DNA of 64,000 bases from BJGO01 sp039810885 (GTDB taxonomy: Bacteria; Bacteroidota; Bacteroidia; Chitinophagales; UBA10324), in the NCBI GenBank assembly GCA_039810885.1, contig JBDHXV010000005.1, forward strand, positions 15,925-79,924, written 5' to 3'. The position numbers and the translations under genes were made by a program. Shown here one piece after another: positions 29,118 to 38,311 of this stretch. The notes under the pieces are model-generated. The model was not told the origin of the DNA and did no database searches. It worked only from the letters and a program-made list of their open reading frames with translations. The number at the start of each line of letters is the position of its first letter. Position 1 is the first letter of the stretch.

Positions 29118-29846
29118 ATGCACAAACTTCTCATTCCCCTCTGCCTTGTAATGCTCTTTGGTTGCAAACCTGAAGAACATGATGAGCCTGCACCTGCAGC
29201 GACAACGGGCACACTCGAGTTTAATGTTGAGTTTAGACACAAAACGAATAAACTTATCTATGATACCATTATGTATCAAAATGCGGCAGGTAACCACTAT
29301 TCGGTAAGCACAGTAAAGGCTATTCTTTCATCCATTAAGCTATTGAAGAATATGCAAGCATCATTTACCGATAAAGGGTATTATTTTATTGACGCCCGTG
29401 ATGCGGCCTATCAAAAAATCATATTGAATAATATTCCTGCGGGCACCTATTCGGGGATTGAGTTCCTTATTGGCATTGACTCCCTTCATAACAAACATGA
29501 TTCTTTACCTCAAACAACCTACTTTCAAAATATGCTGTGGCCTACGATGATGGGAGGAGGATATCACTTCTTAAAATTTGAAGGACAGTTCTTAAGTGCC
29601 GGTAATCCGCTAGGATATACCTTACATCTTGGGACTAACGGATACACTTCCTTAGATGTTATTACTTTCCCTATAGATATTAAAGCAGGCGAAAAACGCA
29701 CGTTAAAACTCATTGTTGATGTAAATGAGTGGTTTGATAACCCTTACCCTTATAACCTTGAAACAGATGGATATGCTATTATGGGAGATAAGCCTGCTAT
29801 GCAGAAAGTAGCGGATAACGGAAGTGATGTATTAAGTATTGAATAA
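29118..29846 (+). CDS. MbnP-like lipoprotein (copper-binding family)
   Basis: 242 residues. A lipoprotein signal (LVMLFGC) with Cys at about residue 16 places it at the membrane. The core reads as the MbnP family: LEFNVEFRHKTNKL, YYFIDARD, IPAGTYSGIEFLIGIDS, GGGYHFLKFEG and LHLGTNGY. In methanobactin loci MbnP binds copper and has a tryptophan oxidised to kynurenine by MbnH; here the W141 of NMLWPTMMGG falls near that region. It lies 15 bp before an MbnH-like gene, supporting an enzyme-substrate pair. No methanobactin genes are nearby, so copper handling is inferred from the family. Confidence 0.75.
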   Translation: MHKLLIPLCLVMLFGCKPEEHDEPAPAATTGTLEFNVEFRHKTNKLIYDTIMYQNAAGNHYSVSTVKAILSSIKLLKNMQASFTDKGYYFIDARDAAYQKIILNNIPAGTYSGIEFLIGIDSLHNKHDSLPQTTYFQNMLWPTMMGGGYHFLKFEGQFLSAGNPLGYTLHLGTNGYTSLDVITFPIDIKAGEKRTLKLIVDVNEWFDNPYPYNLETDGYAIMGDKPAMQKVADNGSDVLSIE

Positions 29847-29861
29847 AGAAAATAAAAAATC

Positions 29862-30905
29862 ATGAATACAAAAGACCTAATAATATGGTTTGTGCTGTTG
29901 TTATTTTCCTTAACGGCATGCCGTCACGATGCTGTAAATACGCAACATCATAACGTTGACACAGCAAAATATAATCCTACAGCTTATTATATGGACACAT
30001 TGAGACCATATTATCCTATAATGAAATTGAATCCTAACAACCCAATGACGAAAGAAGGCGTTTCGCTGGGGCGTATGCTGTATTATGAAAATGCTGTTAG
30101 TAAAGACAATAATCGTTCATGCTCTACTTGCCACTTTCAATCACAATCATTTTCCAGTGATGTGATAAACGAGGGTATGCACATATTACCTCACGTGAAT
30201 TTGGCGTGGAATAAATATTTCTTATGGAATGGAGGGGTAGAAGGGACTATGGAAGATGCTATGATGTTTGAAGTGCAAGACTTCTTTGAATGTAATCCCG
30301 AACAGTTGAAACCGGTACATGATTACCCCTACTATTTTTTTAAAGCTTTTGGAAGCACAGAAATAACCACTCAAAAAATAGCCTATGCTCTTGCGCAGTA
30401 TATGCGCACTATGATTAGTGACCGTTCAAAATTTGATAAGTGGATGATGGGACAAGCCGCTTTGAGTACATCAGAAGAACGTGGATTGAATCTCTTCTAT
30501 AGCGAGCAAGCAGATTGTTTTCATTGTCATAATCTGATGTTATTCACCGATTTGGATTTTCACAACATTGGCCTGGACAGTGTTTATGAAGGAAACAACA
30601 AGGGGCGCTACCTTGTAACCGGGGCTATGTCTGATATGGGTAAATTTAAGTCTCCATCTTTACGAAATATTGCATTACATCCGCCTTATATGCACGATGG
30701 CCGTTTTCAAACTCTAAAACAGGTGCTTGACTTTTATGCTACTCCAACTAAGCCATCTCCTTGGCTTGACCCCATACGCAGTAAACCCAATCACTTACAG
30801 GGCCTTAACCTAAGCGAACAAGATAAATATGACATCATCGCATTTCTAAATTGCCTTACAGATTCAAGTTATATAGAAGACGTGCGCTTTTCAAACCCTT
30901 TCTAA
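29862..30905 (+). CDS. MbnH-like di-haem cytochrome c peroxidase
   Basis: 347 residues with a lipobox (SLTAC). Two CxxCH haem c sites are visible: CSTCH at residues 87-91 and CFHCH at 219-223. The segments between and after (LAWNKYFLWNGGVEGTMEDAM, here WNKYFLWNGG; KFKSPSLRNIALHPPYMHDG) belong to the MauG/CcpA di-haem family. MbnH enzymes build a bis-Fe(IV) state and oxidise a Trp of their MbnP partner. The adjacency to the MbnP-like gene makes that assignment better than a plain H2O2-scavenging peroxidase. Confidence 0.82.
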   Translation: MNTKDLIIWFVLLLFSLTACRHDAVNTQHHNVDTAKYNPTAYYMDTLRPYYPIMKLNPNNPMTKEGVSLGRMLYYENAVSKDNNRSCSTCHFQSQSFSSDVINEGMHILPHVNLAWNKYFLWNGGVEGTMEDAMMFEVQDFFECNPEQLKPVHDYPYYFFKAFGSTEITTQKIAYALAQYMRTMISDRSKFDKWMMGQAALSTSEERGLNLFYSEQADCFHCHNLMLFTDLDFHNIGLDSVYEGNNKGRYLVTGAMSDMGKFKSPSLRNIALHPPYMHDGRFQTLKQVLDFYATPTKPSPWLDPIRSKPNHLQGLNLSEQDKYDIIAFLNCLTDSSYIEDVRFSNPF

Positions 30906-30967
30906 AGGTTACAAATATCTCATTGTATGCCGGGATGGCGGTATAAAGGCGATTAAAAAGTATCGAG

Positions 30968-30975
30968 TAAGTTTG
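30968..30975 (+). promoter_or_regulatory. Possible -7 box upstream of the tryptophanase-like gene
   Basis: TAAGTTTG matches TAnnTTTG but lies 136 bp before the ATG at 31112, so it would leave a long leader. The leader contains no obvious tnaC-like coding region. Weak support. Confidence 0.2.
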
Positions 30976-31111
30976 CAGTACAATCATGGTTTGGATTAAT
31001 ATAAAAAGACGCCCTTCATAATATTCCATCCCTATGCCTTAATACATCATTAGAGGCACTCACATGACTATTTGATTCTAACTCCAAACAACTCTTTCTT
31101 TAATTCATTTT

Positions 31112-32485
31112 ATGAAAACCATAATCGAACCCTTTAAAATAAAAAGTGTAGAACCCATTTATTTCAACACACCTGAAGAACGTAAGCGCATTATCGAACA
31201 GGCGCATTACAACCCATTTTTTATTGCATCGAAAGATGTCATCATTGATTTATTAACCGATAGTGGTACAAGTGCGATGAGCAATCATCAGTGGGCTGCA
31301 CTGATGATAGGCGATGAATCTTATGCCGGCAGCTATAGTTTTAAACACTTTGAAAACACGATAAGAGGAATAACCGGCTTCTCCTATATTATACCTACAC
31401 ATCAGGGACGTGCTTCAGAACATATCCTTTTTAGCTTGACGGGAGGTAAAGGAAAATATTTCCTGAGTAACACGCTCTTTGATACAACTCGTGCCAATAT
31501 TGAATTCTCCGGCGCCGAGGGCATAGACCTCGTATGTGATGAGGCTAAGAACATTGGAGTTCCAGCCCCCTTTAAAGGAAATATGCATTGTGGAAGACTT
31601 AGAGAAACGATTAAACAATATGGCGCAGAGAATATTCCCTTCGTCATAATGACACTTACCAATAACTCCGGAGGTGGACAGCCGGTTAGTATGGCAAACT
31701 TGCGTGAAGTGAAAGCAATCTGCAATGAATTTGGCGTTAAATTAATGATAGATGCTTGTCGCTTTGCAGAGAATGCTTATTTTATTAAGAAGCGCGAACC
31801 CGAGTTTGCGTCACGGTCTGTTCGCGAAATTGCACAAGAGATTTTCTCTTATGCAGACGTAGTAACGATGAGCGCAAAGAAGGATGCCTTTGCGAACATT
31901 GGCGGCTTTCTTGCTTTACGCAATGAGCAATTAGCGGCACAATGTCGCAATCTGTTGATTGTAACTGAAGGCTTTAGCACCTATGGAGGTCTTGCCGGAC
32001 GTGATCTTGAGGCAATTGCTGTAGGGCTTGAAGAAATTTTAGATGAGAATTACTTACAATATCGAATTAGAAGCATTGAATATCTTACAGAGAAAATAAG
32101 CGCAGCCGGTGTTCCGGTAATGTTACCGGCCGGCGGTCATGCGGTTTACCTCGACTCGCGTCGCTTCTTACCACACATTCCAGTTGATCAATATCCGGGT
32201 CAAAGTTTGGTGGCTGCACTATACACACACGGAGGTATTAGGGGAGTCGAGGTGGGTTCCTTAATGTTTGGGAAATATGATAAAAACGGAAAACTTATTC
32301 CCGCAACGCTTGACTTGGTCCGCTTAGCGATACCGCGCAGAGTCTATACACAAAGCCACATTGACTATGTAGCGGAAGTTATTATCGAAGTATATCAAAA
32401 TCGAGATGCATGCAAAGGGCTGCTTATAACAGAGGAAGCTCCAATGCTTAGACATTTTACCATTAAATTAAAACCTATTTCATAA
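31112..32485 (+). CDS. tnaA: Tryptophanase (tryptophan indole-lyase)
   Basis: 457-residue PLP beta-eliminating lyase that splits tryptophan to indole, pyruvate and ammonia. The PLP lysine is K257 (second Lys in SAKKDAFANIGG). At the three positions that separate tryptophanase from tyrosine phenol-lyase it carries the tryptophanase set: D124 (LFDTTR; Asp137 in E. coli), V381 in GVEVG (Ile in E. coli) and H448 in LRHFTIKL (His463). It is followed 2 bp later by a paralogue with the opposite residue set. No tnaC leader or tnaB permease is adjacent. The alignment positions are from memory of the families. Confidence 0.85.
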   Translation: MKTIIEPFKIKSVEPIYFNTPEERKRIIEQAHYNPFFIASKDVIIDLLTDSGTSAMSNHQWAALMIGDESYAGSYSFKHFENTIRGITGFSYIIPTHQGRASEHILFSLTGGKGKYFLSNTLFDTTRANIEFSGAEGIDLVCDEAKNIGVPAPFKGNMHCGRLRETIKQYGAENIPFVIMTLTNNSGGGQPVSMANLREVKAICNEFGVKLMIDACRFAENAYFIKKREPEFASRSVREIAQEIFSYADVVTMSAKKDAFANIGGFLALRNEQLAAQCRNLLIVTEGFSTYGGLAGRDLEAIAVGLEEILDENYLQYRIRSIEYLTEKISAAGVPVMLPAGGHAVYLDSRRFLPHIPVDQYPGQSLVAALYTHGGIRGVEVGSLMFGKYDKNGKLIPATLDLVRLAIPRRVYTQSHIDYVAEVIIEVYQNRDACKGLLITEEAPMLRHFTIKLKPIS

Positions 32486-32487
32486 TT

Positions 32488-33870
32488 ATGAAAGAAATTA
32501 AACGCAGTTGGGCAGAGCCCTATAAAATGAAAATGGTGGAGTTATTAAAAATGACTACACCATCACAACGCAAAAGTGCTTTAAAAGAAGCCGGATACAA
32601 TACCTTTTTATTAAAATCGGAGGATGTTTATATTGACTTGCTTACCGATAGTGGTACCAGTGCGATGAGTGATCGTCAATGGGCCGGAATGATGATGGGT
32701 GATGAGGCTTATGCGGGAAGTAGAAATTTTTATAACCTGGAACGAGTTATTAAAGAGGTCTATGGTTACAAATACGTTGTTCCTACACATCAAGGCCGTG
32801 GAGCCGAAAATATTATCTCCCAAATACTGATAAAGAAGGGAGATATTATCCCTGGAAATATGTATTTCACCACCACTAGATTACATCAGGAGTTGGCCGG
32901 CGGGCGGTTTGAAGACATCATCATCGACGAGGCTCACGATCCTGATAATGAACACCCATTTAAAGGAAATGTTGATTTGAGTAAGTTAGAGCGCTTGATA
33001 AAAAAATACGGAGCCGATAAGATTTCTTATGTCAGCATTGCAACAAGTGTTAACATGGCGGGCGGTCAGCCAATAAGCTTAGAAAATCTTAAAGCCTTAC
33101 GTAAACTAACCTCTAAACATGGCATTCTAATCATTCACGATATGACTCGTGTGGCGGAGAATGCCTTTTTTATACAACAACGTGAAAAGGGTTATGATAA
33201 AAAAAGTGTTCGAGAAATTGTAAAAGAAATTTGCTCATTAACCGATGGCGCAACAATGAGCGCAAAGAAAGATGCACTCGTGAATATAGGAGGGTTTATG
33301 GCGATAAATGATTGGGATATCTTCGAAGAGGCGCGCAACATGGTTGTGGTTTACGAAGGGCTGCACACCTACGGCGGACTGGCCGGCCGTGATATGGAGG
33401 CGATGGCAATTGGAATAGAAGAAAGTGTCAGCGATGATCATATTCGTGCCAGAGTAGGGCAAGTATTATATTTGGGTGAAAAAATGATGGACTATAATGT
33501 ACCCATCGTTAAACCTATCGGAAGTCATGGAATTTTTGTAGATGCAAAAAAGTTCTTACCTCATTTGACACAAGATATGTTCCCCGCTCAAGCACTGGCT
33601 GCAGCAGTTTATGCCGATTCCGGCGTGCGCACTATGGAACGTGGAATTGTATCGGCCGGCAGAAAGGCAAACGGAGAGAATTATTATCCTAAGTTGGAAT
33701 TAGTTCGCTTCACCATACCCAGGCGTGTTTATACCCAAGCACATATGGATGTGATTGCGGAATCGGCTGCGCGCGTCTATGAAGATCGTATGAAAATTAA
33801 AGGATTGAAGATGGTGTATGAGCCAAAATACCTTCGCTTCTTCCAAGCACGCTTTGAGCCAATAAAATAA
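32488..33870 (+). CDS. tpl: Tyrosine phenol-lyase-like beta-eliminating lyase
   Basis: 460 residues, a paralogue of the preceding tryptophanase. The PLP lysine is K261 (SAKKDALVNIGG). It has the tyrosine phenol-lyase residues T128 (MYFTTTR; Thr124 in Citrobacter), R385 in TMERGIVSAGR (Arg381) and F451 in LRFFQARF (Phe448). The C-terminal segment from GVRTMERG to the end is strikingly close to characterised phenol-lyases. It should release phenol, pyruvate and ammonia from tyrosine. A terminator lies 79 bp after the stop. Activity on other amino acids (Ser, Cys) is also possible in this family. Confidence 0.82.
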   Translation: MKEIKRSWAEPYKMKMVELLKMTTPSQRKSALKEAGYNTFLLKSEDVYIDLLTDSGTSAMSDRQWAGMMMGDEAYAGSRNFYNLERVIKEVYGYKYVVPTHQGRGAENIISQILIKKGDIIPGNMYFTTTRLHQELAGGRFEDIIIDEAHDPDNEHPFKGNVDLSKLERLIKKYGADKISYVSIATSVNMAGGQPISLENLKALRKLTSKHGILIIHDMTRVAENAFFIQQREKGYDKKSVREIVKEICSLTDGATMSAKKDALVNIGGFMAINDWDIFEEARNMVVVYEGLHTYGGLAGRDMEAMAIGIEESVSDDHIRARVGQVLYLGEKMMDYNVPIVKPIGSHGIFVDAKKFLPHLTQDMFPAQALAAAVYADSGVRTMERGIVSAGRKANGENYYPKLELVRFTIPRRVYTQAHMDVIAESAARVYEDRMKIKGLKMVYEPKYLRFFQARFEPIK

Positions 33871-33948
33871 GAAAGCAGGGAGCGGGCACTTTTTACAGAA
33901 TCTTGAGTTACTATGTAAATTATATCAGTCACGGCTCAAGTAGTTTAA

Positions 33949-33990
33949 ATAAAAGCCAATTACACACAGTAATTGGCTTTTATTTTTTTA
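33949..33990 (+). terminator. Terminator after the lyase pair
   Basis: A perfect 15-bp stem (33949-33963 with 33969-33983) around the loop ACACA, followed by a T7 run. It ends the tnaA-tpl unit. Confidence 0.88.
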
Positions 33991-34038
33991 ACAATTTGAA
34001 ACGACAAACTGCTTATCACTAAGCGACTTTAAATCAAG

Positions 34039-34046
34039 TACCTTTG
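34039..34046 (+). promoter_or_regulatory. -7 promoter box of purL
   Basis: TACCTTTG matches TAnnTTTG and ends 29 bp before the purL ATG. No well-placed -33 element; no purine riboswitch is evident. Confidence 0.4.
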
Positions 34047-34075
34047 TCGTAAAATTTATACAAGAAGAATTAGCT

Positions 34076-36316
34076 ATGAGTACTACCATAAATGAACCCA
34101 TACCCGACATAGAAACTGCATTAAAGCTTGGGCTCAGCGAGAGTGAATTTGAAACAATAGTGGATGTATTAGGTCGTCAACCCAATTTTACGGAGTTAAG
34201 TATCTTTTCTGTGATGTGGAGTGAGCATTGTTCCTATAAAAATTCTATCAAATGGCTCAAGACCCTACCTCGAGAAGGCAAGTTGTTACTGACTAAAGCA
34301 GGCGAAGAAAATGCAGGCTTGATTGATATTGGAAATAACCTAGCATGCGCTTTTAAGATTGAAAGTCATAATCATCCCTCTGCTATCGAACCCTATCAAG
34401 GAGCAGCTACCGGAGTAGGTGGAATCCATCGCGATATTTTTACTATGGGCGCACGTCCGGTTGCGGCACTCAATTCTTTACGCTTTGGAGATTTATCTGA
34501 AAGCCGTACTAGACATTTATTACGTGGGGTAGTTAAAGGTATTGGAGATTATGGTAATGCTTTTGGCGTACCAACGGTAGCCGGTGAAGTTTTCTTTGAC
34601 AAATCCTTTCATACCAACCCACTGGTAAATGCGATGAGTGTAGGCATCGTGGAAAAAGGGAAAACCGTTTCAGCTATTGCGAAAGGAGTGGGCAATCCGG
34701 TATTTATTGTCGGCTCGGCAACCGGAAAAGATGGTATTCATGGGGCTACTTTCGCTTCTACTGACATTACTGAAGAAAGTGCGGATAAACTTCCCAGCGT
34801 CCAAGTGGGCGATCCCTTTCAGGAAAAGCTATTACTAGAAGCAACACTAGAAGCCATTACCACCGGAGCTATTGTGGGTATGCAGGATATGGGAGCTGCA
34901 GGGATTACATGTTCAACTTCTGAGATGAGCGCAAAAGGAGAGAGTGGTATGAAAATTTATCTAGATAAGGTTCCGACACGACAAGAGAATATGAAGCCAT
35001 TCGAAATCTTACTATCCGAATCTCAAGAGCGAATGTTGCTGGTTATCGAAAAAGGTAAAGAAAAATTAATTGAGGATGTTTTTGCAAAGTGGGATTTGAA
35101 TTGTGTTCAAATAGGAGAAGTGACCGATACTCGTTATCTGGAATATTATTTCAAAGATGGATTAGTTGCCGATGTTCCTGCTGAAGCTTTAGTACTTGGC
35201 GGCGGAGCACCGGTTTATGAAAGAGAATATACACAACCTGAATACATCGAACATCTGAATGAGTTTAACCCTGAAGAAGTACGCGTTCCTATAGACTTTA
35301 AGGTGATTGCACGTAAATTGATACAATTACCGAACATCGCATCTAAGCATTGGGTCTATGAACAGTACGATTCGATGGTAGGCACCAACAACACTTCTGC
35401 AAATAATCCATCGGATGCAGCACTAATACGAATTAAACATACCGATAAAGCACTTGCAGTTACCGTAGATTGCAACTCGCGATACGTACATGCTCACCCC
35501 TACACCGGAGCTATGATTGCAGTGTGTGAGGCTGCACGCAATATTATTTGTTCCGGAGCAACACCGGCTGCGATAACGAACTGCCTAAACTTCGGAAATC
35601 CCTACAATCCACACGTATATTGGCAATTTGTTGAAGCCATTAAGGGCATGGGTGACGCTTGTCGCGCACTAGATACACCCGTTACAGGAGGCAACGTCAG
35701 TTTTTATAATCAATCAACTGATGATGGCCCCGTTCTCCCTACACCAACAATCGGCATGGTCGGGGTATTAACCGATATGAATAAGCGAATGACACTCCAT
35801 TTTAAAAATATACTCGATAAAATATACATCCTTGGAGTCATTACAAACGATATTGCCTGTAGCGAGTATTTAACTCACGTGCGTGGTATCCATAACTCTC
35901 CTGCGCCTTACTTTAATTTAGAAGAAGAGTTATTAATGCAAAAACACCTTAGTGAATTGATTCAAAAAGGATTGATTCAAAGCGCACATGACTGCTCCGA
36001 AGGAGGACTCTTCGTTACTCTTATTGAATCAGCACTAGTGGATGACCTTGGGTTTGATATCAGCACAGATAGCGATTATCGTAAAGACGCATATTTATTT
36101 GGAGAATCGCAAGGTCGTGTTGTAGTGAGCGTGCATCGCAATCAAGAGGATGCCTTTATTAAATATCTAATGAATACGGAACTTGAATTTATTTCTTTAG
36201 GACAAGTTACCAGCGGTAATATATTAATTGATGACGAGGATTTTGGTAAGATAGAAGAATGGAAAAGTTTATATAATAATGCATTGGAGAAAAGCTTGAG
36301 TAAAGATTACGAGTAG
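34076..36316 (+). CDS. purL: Phosphoribosylformylglycinamidine synthase, small-type PurL
   Basis: 746 residues, the length of the short PurL that works with separate PurS and PurQ, unlike the ~1200-1300-residue form with fused glutaminase. Markers are SVMWSEHCSYKNS, KIESHNHPSAIEPYQGAATG, GARPVAALNSLRFG and NPSDAALIRI. It carries out the fourth step of purine synthesis (FGAR to FGAM). purS and purQ are not in the window, so they lie elsewhere. It has its own promoter. Confidence 0.95.
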   Translation: MSTTINEPIPDIETALKLGLSESEFETIVDVLGRQPNFTELSIFSVMWSEHCSYKNSIKWLKTLPREGKLLLTKAGEENAGLIDIGNNLACAFKIESHNHPSAIEPYQGAATGVGGIHRDIFTMGARPVAALNSLRFGDLSESRTRHLLRGVVKGIGDYGNAFGVPTVAGEVFFDKSFHTNPLVNAMSVGIVEKGKTVSAIAKGVGNPVFIVGSATGKDGIHGATFASTDITEESADKLPSVQVGDPFQEKLLLEATLEAITTGAIVGMQDMGAAGITCSTSEMSAKGESGMKIYLDKVPTRQENMKPFEILLSESQERMLLVIEKGKEKLIEDVFAKWDLNCVQIGEVTDTRYLEYYFKDGLVADVPAEALVLGGGAPVYEREYTQPEYIEHLNEFNPEEVRVPIDFKVIARKLIQLPNIASKHWVYEQYDSMVGTNNTSANNPSDAALIRIKHTDKALAVTVDCNSRYVHAHPYTGAMIAVCEAARNIICSGATPAAITNCLNFGNPYNPHVYWQFVEAIKGMGDACRALDTPVTGGNVSFYNQSTDDGPVLPTPTIGMVGVLTDMNKRMTLHFKNILDKIYILGVITNDIACSEYLTHVRGIHNSPAPYFNLEEELLMQKHLSELIQKGLIQSAHDCSEGGLFVTLIESALVDDLGFDISTDSDYRKDAYLFGESQGRVVVSVHRNQEDAFIKYLMNTELEFISLGQVTSGNILIDDEDFGKIEEWKSLYNNALEKSLSKDYE

Positions 36317-36724
36317 AAGGAACCGTCAGAGGCTTATGAAAATATTCCCGCACCAACTTCTCAATTACTTACAAACAACGTTTAATCTGTTACTATAAAT
36401 ACATTTAGACTTAGCTAATCACAATTAATCTTAGGATACCGATGCTTAAATGCTCAGTCTCTTTCTCTTTTGGGTTGCGAAACAAAACATAGAAGCAGGC
36501 GAACCAAAGGATTGATAAAACCGATAGTATTAGCATTCGATGAACTTGTAGAATTTGTAAAATACCTATGGAGGAAGTCTGAAAGGCTGTATCATTATAC
36601 CGCAATATTGTGAACAGGATTTAGATTGTTGACGTATTCACGTGAATAACTTTTAAGCCTATGATATTGTATGAAAAAATGGAGCACCTTATGTTTACGC
36701 TCCATCAGAAAAACACACTTAATT
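36317..36724 (+). other. Intergenic region, 408 bp, no confident gene
   Basis: Between purL and a small Cys/His protein. The only frame is a minus-strand 64-codon one (36411-36605) with a hydrophobic stretch but no signs of being real. It contains a 14-bp perfect palindrome (36635-36648, centred on CACGTG) and a hairpin with stem ATGGAGC/GCTCCAT (36679-36705) just before the next start. No terminator for purL was found. Confidence 0.5.
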
Positions 36725-36955
36725 ATGAATCTACAACTTTTGTTCATCCAACGTCAATTAGGTCAAATGACTTGTAGCGAACACCATAAAGCAGCGGGCA
36801 TACAACTGCATAAAACGGGAGATCACGTCGAACTTCAACTTACGGATGCATGCTGCGAAAAATTTGAAAATGAAATTGTAAATAAGCTGGACGAGTTCCT
36901 TGATACCAACGTATTAAACCTCGTGGATGAATTATCCGTGAAATTGAAAAGATAA
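36725..36955 (+). CDS. Small Cys/His-containing protein, unknown function
   Basis: 76 residues from the ATG at 36725 (MNLQLLFIQRQLG); the frame is open back to 36671, but that start would run through the upstream hairpin. The sequence has TCSEHH near residues 15-20 and ACCEKF near residues 41-46, so up to three Cys and two His could bind a metal. The C-terminal half is helical and acidic (LDEFLDTNVLNLVDEL). Not recognised. A terminator follows at 36980, so it is probably a genuine single-gene unit. Confidence 0.5.
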   Translation: MNLQLLFIQRQLGQMTCSEHHKAAGIQLHKTGDHVELQLTDACCEKFENEIVNKLDEFLDTNVLNLVDELSVKLKR

Positions 36956-36979
36956 TTCTAAATAATAATAACGTCACTT

Positions 36980-37015
36980 AATCTCCGCCGAATTTTTTTT
37001 GCGGAGATTTTTTTT
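36980..37015 (+). terminator. Terminator after the small Cys/His gene
   Basis: Stem AATCTCCGC/GCGGAGATT (36980-36988 with 37001-37009) with a T-rich loop, followed by T-rich sequence to 37015. Confidence 0.85.
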
Positions 37016-37068
37016 ACAATATTTTTTATTAATTGCTTTAACTTTAACACTCAGAAGCCGAAAAAATA

Positions 37069-38307
37069 ATGAATGCCCGCTTGTGTGTCTTTTTTAGTTT
37101 ATTCACTAATCTTTTCTTTATACAGTTCTCAATTAATGTAGCCGCACAAAGTGTAAATAACCTTGGCGATACCTGCCTCACGGGAAATTGTACAAATGGA
37201 ATAGGGAAGATGCATTATGTAAATGGAAATCAATATGAAGGCACCTTCAAAAACGGATTACCAAATGGCAAAGGCACAATGATCTATTTGAATGGCAACA
37301 GATATGAAGGCGATTTTGAAAATAATATAAAGAGCGGCGAAGGTAAAATGCATTTTGCCAGTGGTAATATATATACAGGGCACTTCTTGGCTAACCGTAT
37401 GGAAGGAAAAGGGAACTTGGCATTGGCAAACGGTGATAATTACACCGGTGATTTTATCAATGGTCAATTTGACGGTCAGGGAACATACGAGTTTGCAAGT
37501 GGTAATAAATATATTGGAGGATTTTTTAAAAATAAGAAAAGCGGTTATGGCGAGTTCTTCTTCAACAATGGCTCGTCTTATAAAGGAAATTTTAAAGCAG
37601 ATTTATATAATGGAGATGGTGTTTATACCTTCGCAGATGGAAGTTTTTACAAAGGCAACTTTATTAACAATGTTAAACAGGGAAAGGGCATCTACCACTT
37701 TGCTGATGGCAGTGAATATGAAGGTGACTTTCTAAATGATGCAATCCAAGGAACAGGAATAAGCCGGTACAATAATGGAGATAAATATGAAGGCACCTAT
37801 GTCAACGGAGCCTATAACGGCAAAGGAACATATTATTATAAAAACGGCGATCAATATATCGGCAACTTTGATAATGGAGAATACGACGGTGTAGGATTGC
37901 TAATAACAGCAGAAGGAGATTCTATTCCCGTTACATATAAAAATGGGAAGTTGATGTCCGACATTTTAGCACAACAAGAGCCTACTGTTGATACGATCGT
38001 AATCAAACACAACCAAGTGAGTAGTGCTGATGTGCCTTCAAAACCTGATTCGGGCATAGTACGAAAAGATCAATCGCGCCCTGTAGAAGGAAAGCCGATT
38101 GATGTGACCACTCAAAAAGTACTATGCGGGAAATGCAACGGCACTGGAAAAATATACCAACAGGAAATTAAACGACAAAAAGTAGTCACCAAAGATATCA
38201 GTAACGGTATAGGCCCCAAAAATTATGTCACGTACACGGTAGATGAAGTCTTGCAACCCGCAGGGTATATTTTGTGCCCTGCTTGTAAAGGTATTGGCAA
38301 AAAGTAG
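37069..38307 (+). CDS. MORN-repeat protein with C-terminal CxxCxGxG zinc-finger motifs
   Basis: 412 residues with a signal peptide (to about residue 26). Residues 56-285 consist of ten 23-residue MORN repeats of the type YEGTFKNGLPNGKGTMIY, preceded by a partial one. A short linker leads to two Cys-rich motifs, CGKCNGTGK and CPACKGIGK, of the CxxCxGxG type seen in the DnaJ central region. A -7-like box TAACTTTA lies at 37039. The next gene, a sensor kinase, starts 4 bp after its stop, so the two are co-expressed. The secreted or periplasmic role is unknown; MORN arrays often mediate membrane or protein contacts. Confidence 0.85.
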   Translation: MNARLCVFFSLFTNLFFIQFSINVAAQSVNNLGDTCLTGNCTNGIGKMHYVNGNQYEGTFKNGLPNGKGTMIYLNGNRYEGDFENNIKSGEGKMHFASGNIYTGHFLANRMEGKGNLALANGDNYTGDFINGQFDGQGTYEFASGNKYIGGFFKNKKSGYGEFFFNNGSSYKGNFKADLYNGDGVYTFADGSFYKGNFINNVKQGKGIYHFADGSEYEGDFLNDAIQGTGISRYNNGDKYEGTYVNGAYNGKGTYYYKNGDQYIGNFDNGEYDGVGLLITAEGDSIPVTYKNGKLMSDILAQQEPTVDTIVIKHNQVSSADVPSKPDSGIVRKDQSRPVEGKPIDVTTQKVLCGKCNGTGKIYQQEIKRQKVVTKDISNGIGPKNYVTYTVDEVLQPAGYILCPACKGIGKK

Positions 38308-38311
38308 TTAC

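Noticed and set aside
30906..31111. Possible tnaC-like leader before the tryptophanase
   Set aside because: No short frame with the essential Trp and Pro pattern was found.
36411..36605. 64-codon minus-strand frame with a hydrophobic stretch
   Set aside because: No start signal, neighbour or recognisable motif supports it; long frames of this size occur by chance in AT-rich intergenic DNA.
37220..37930. Repeated 69-bp pattern that could look like a tandem DNA repeat or CRISPR
   Set aside because: It codes for degenerate 23-residue MORN repeats with differing DNA sequence and no spacers.
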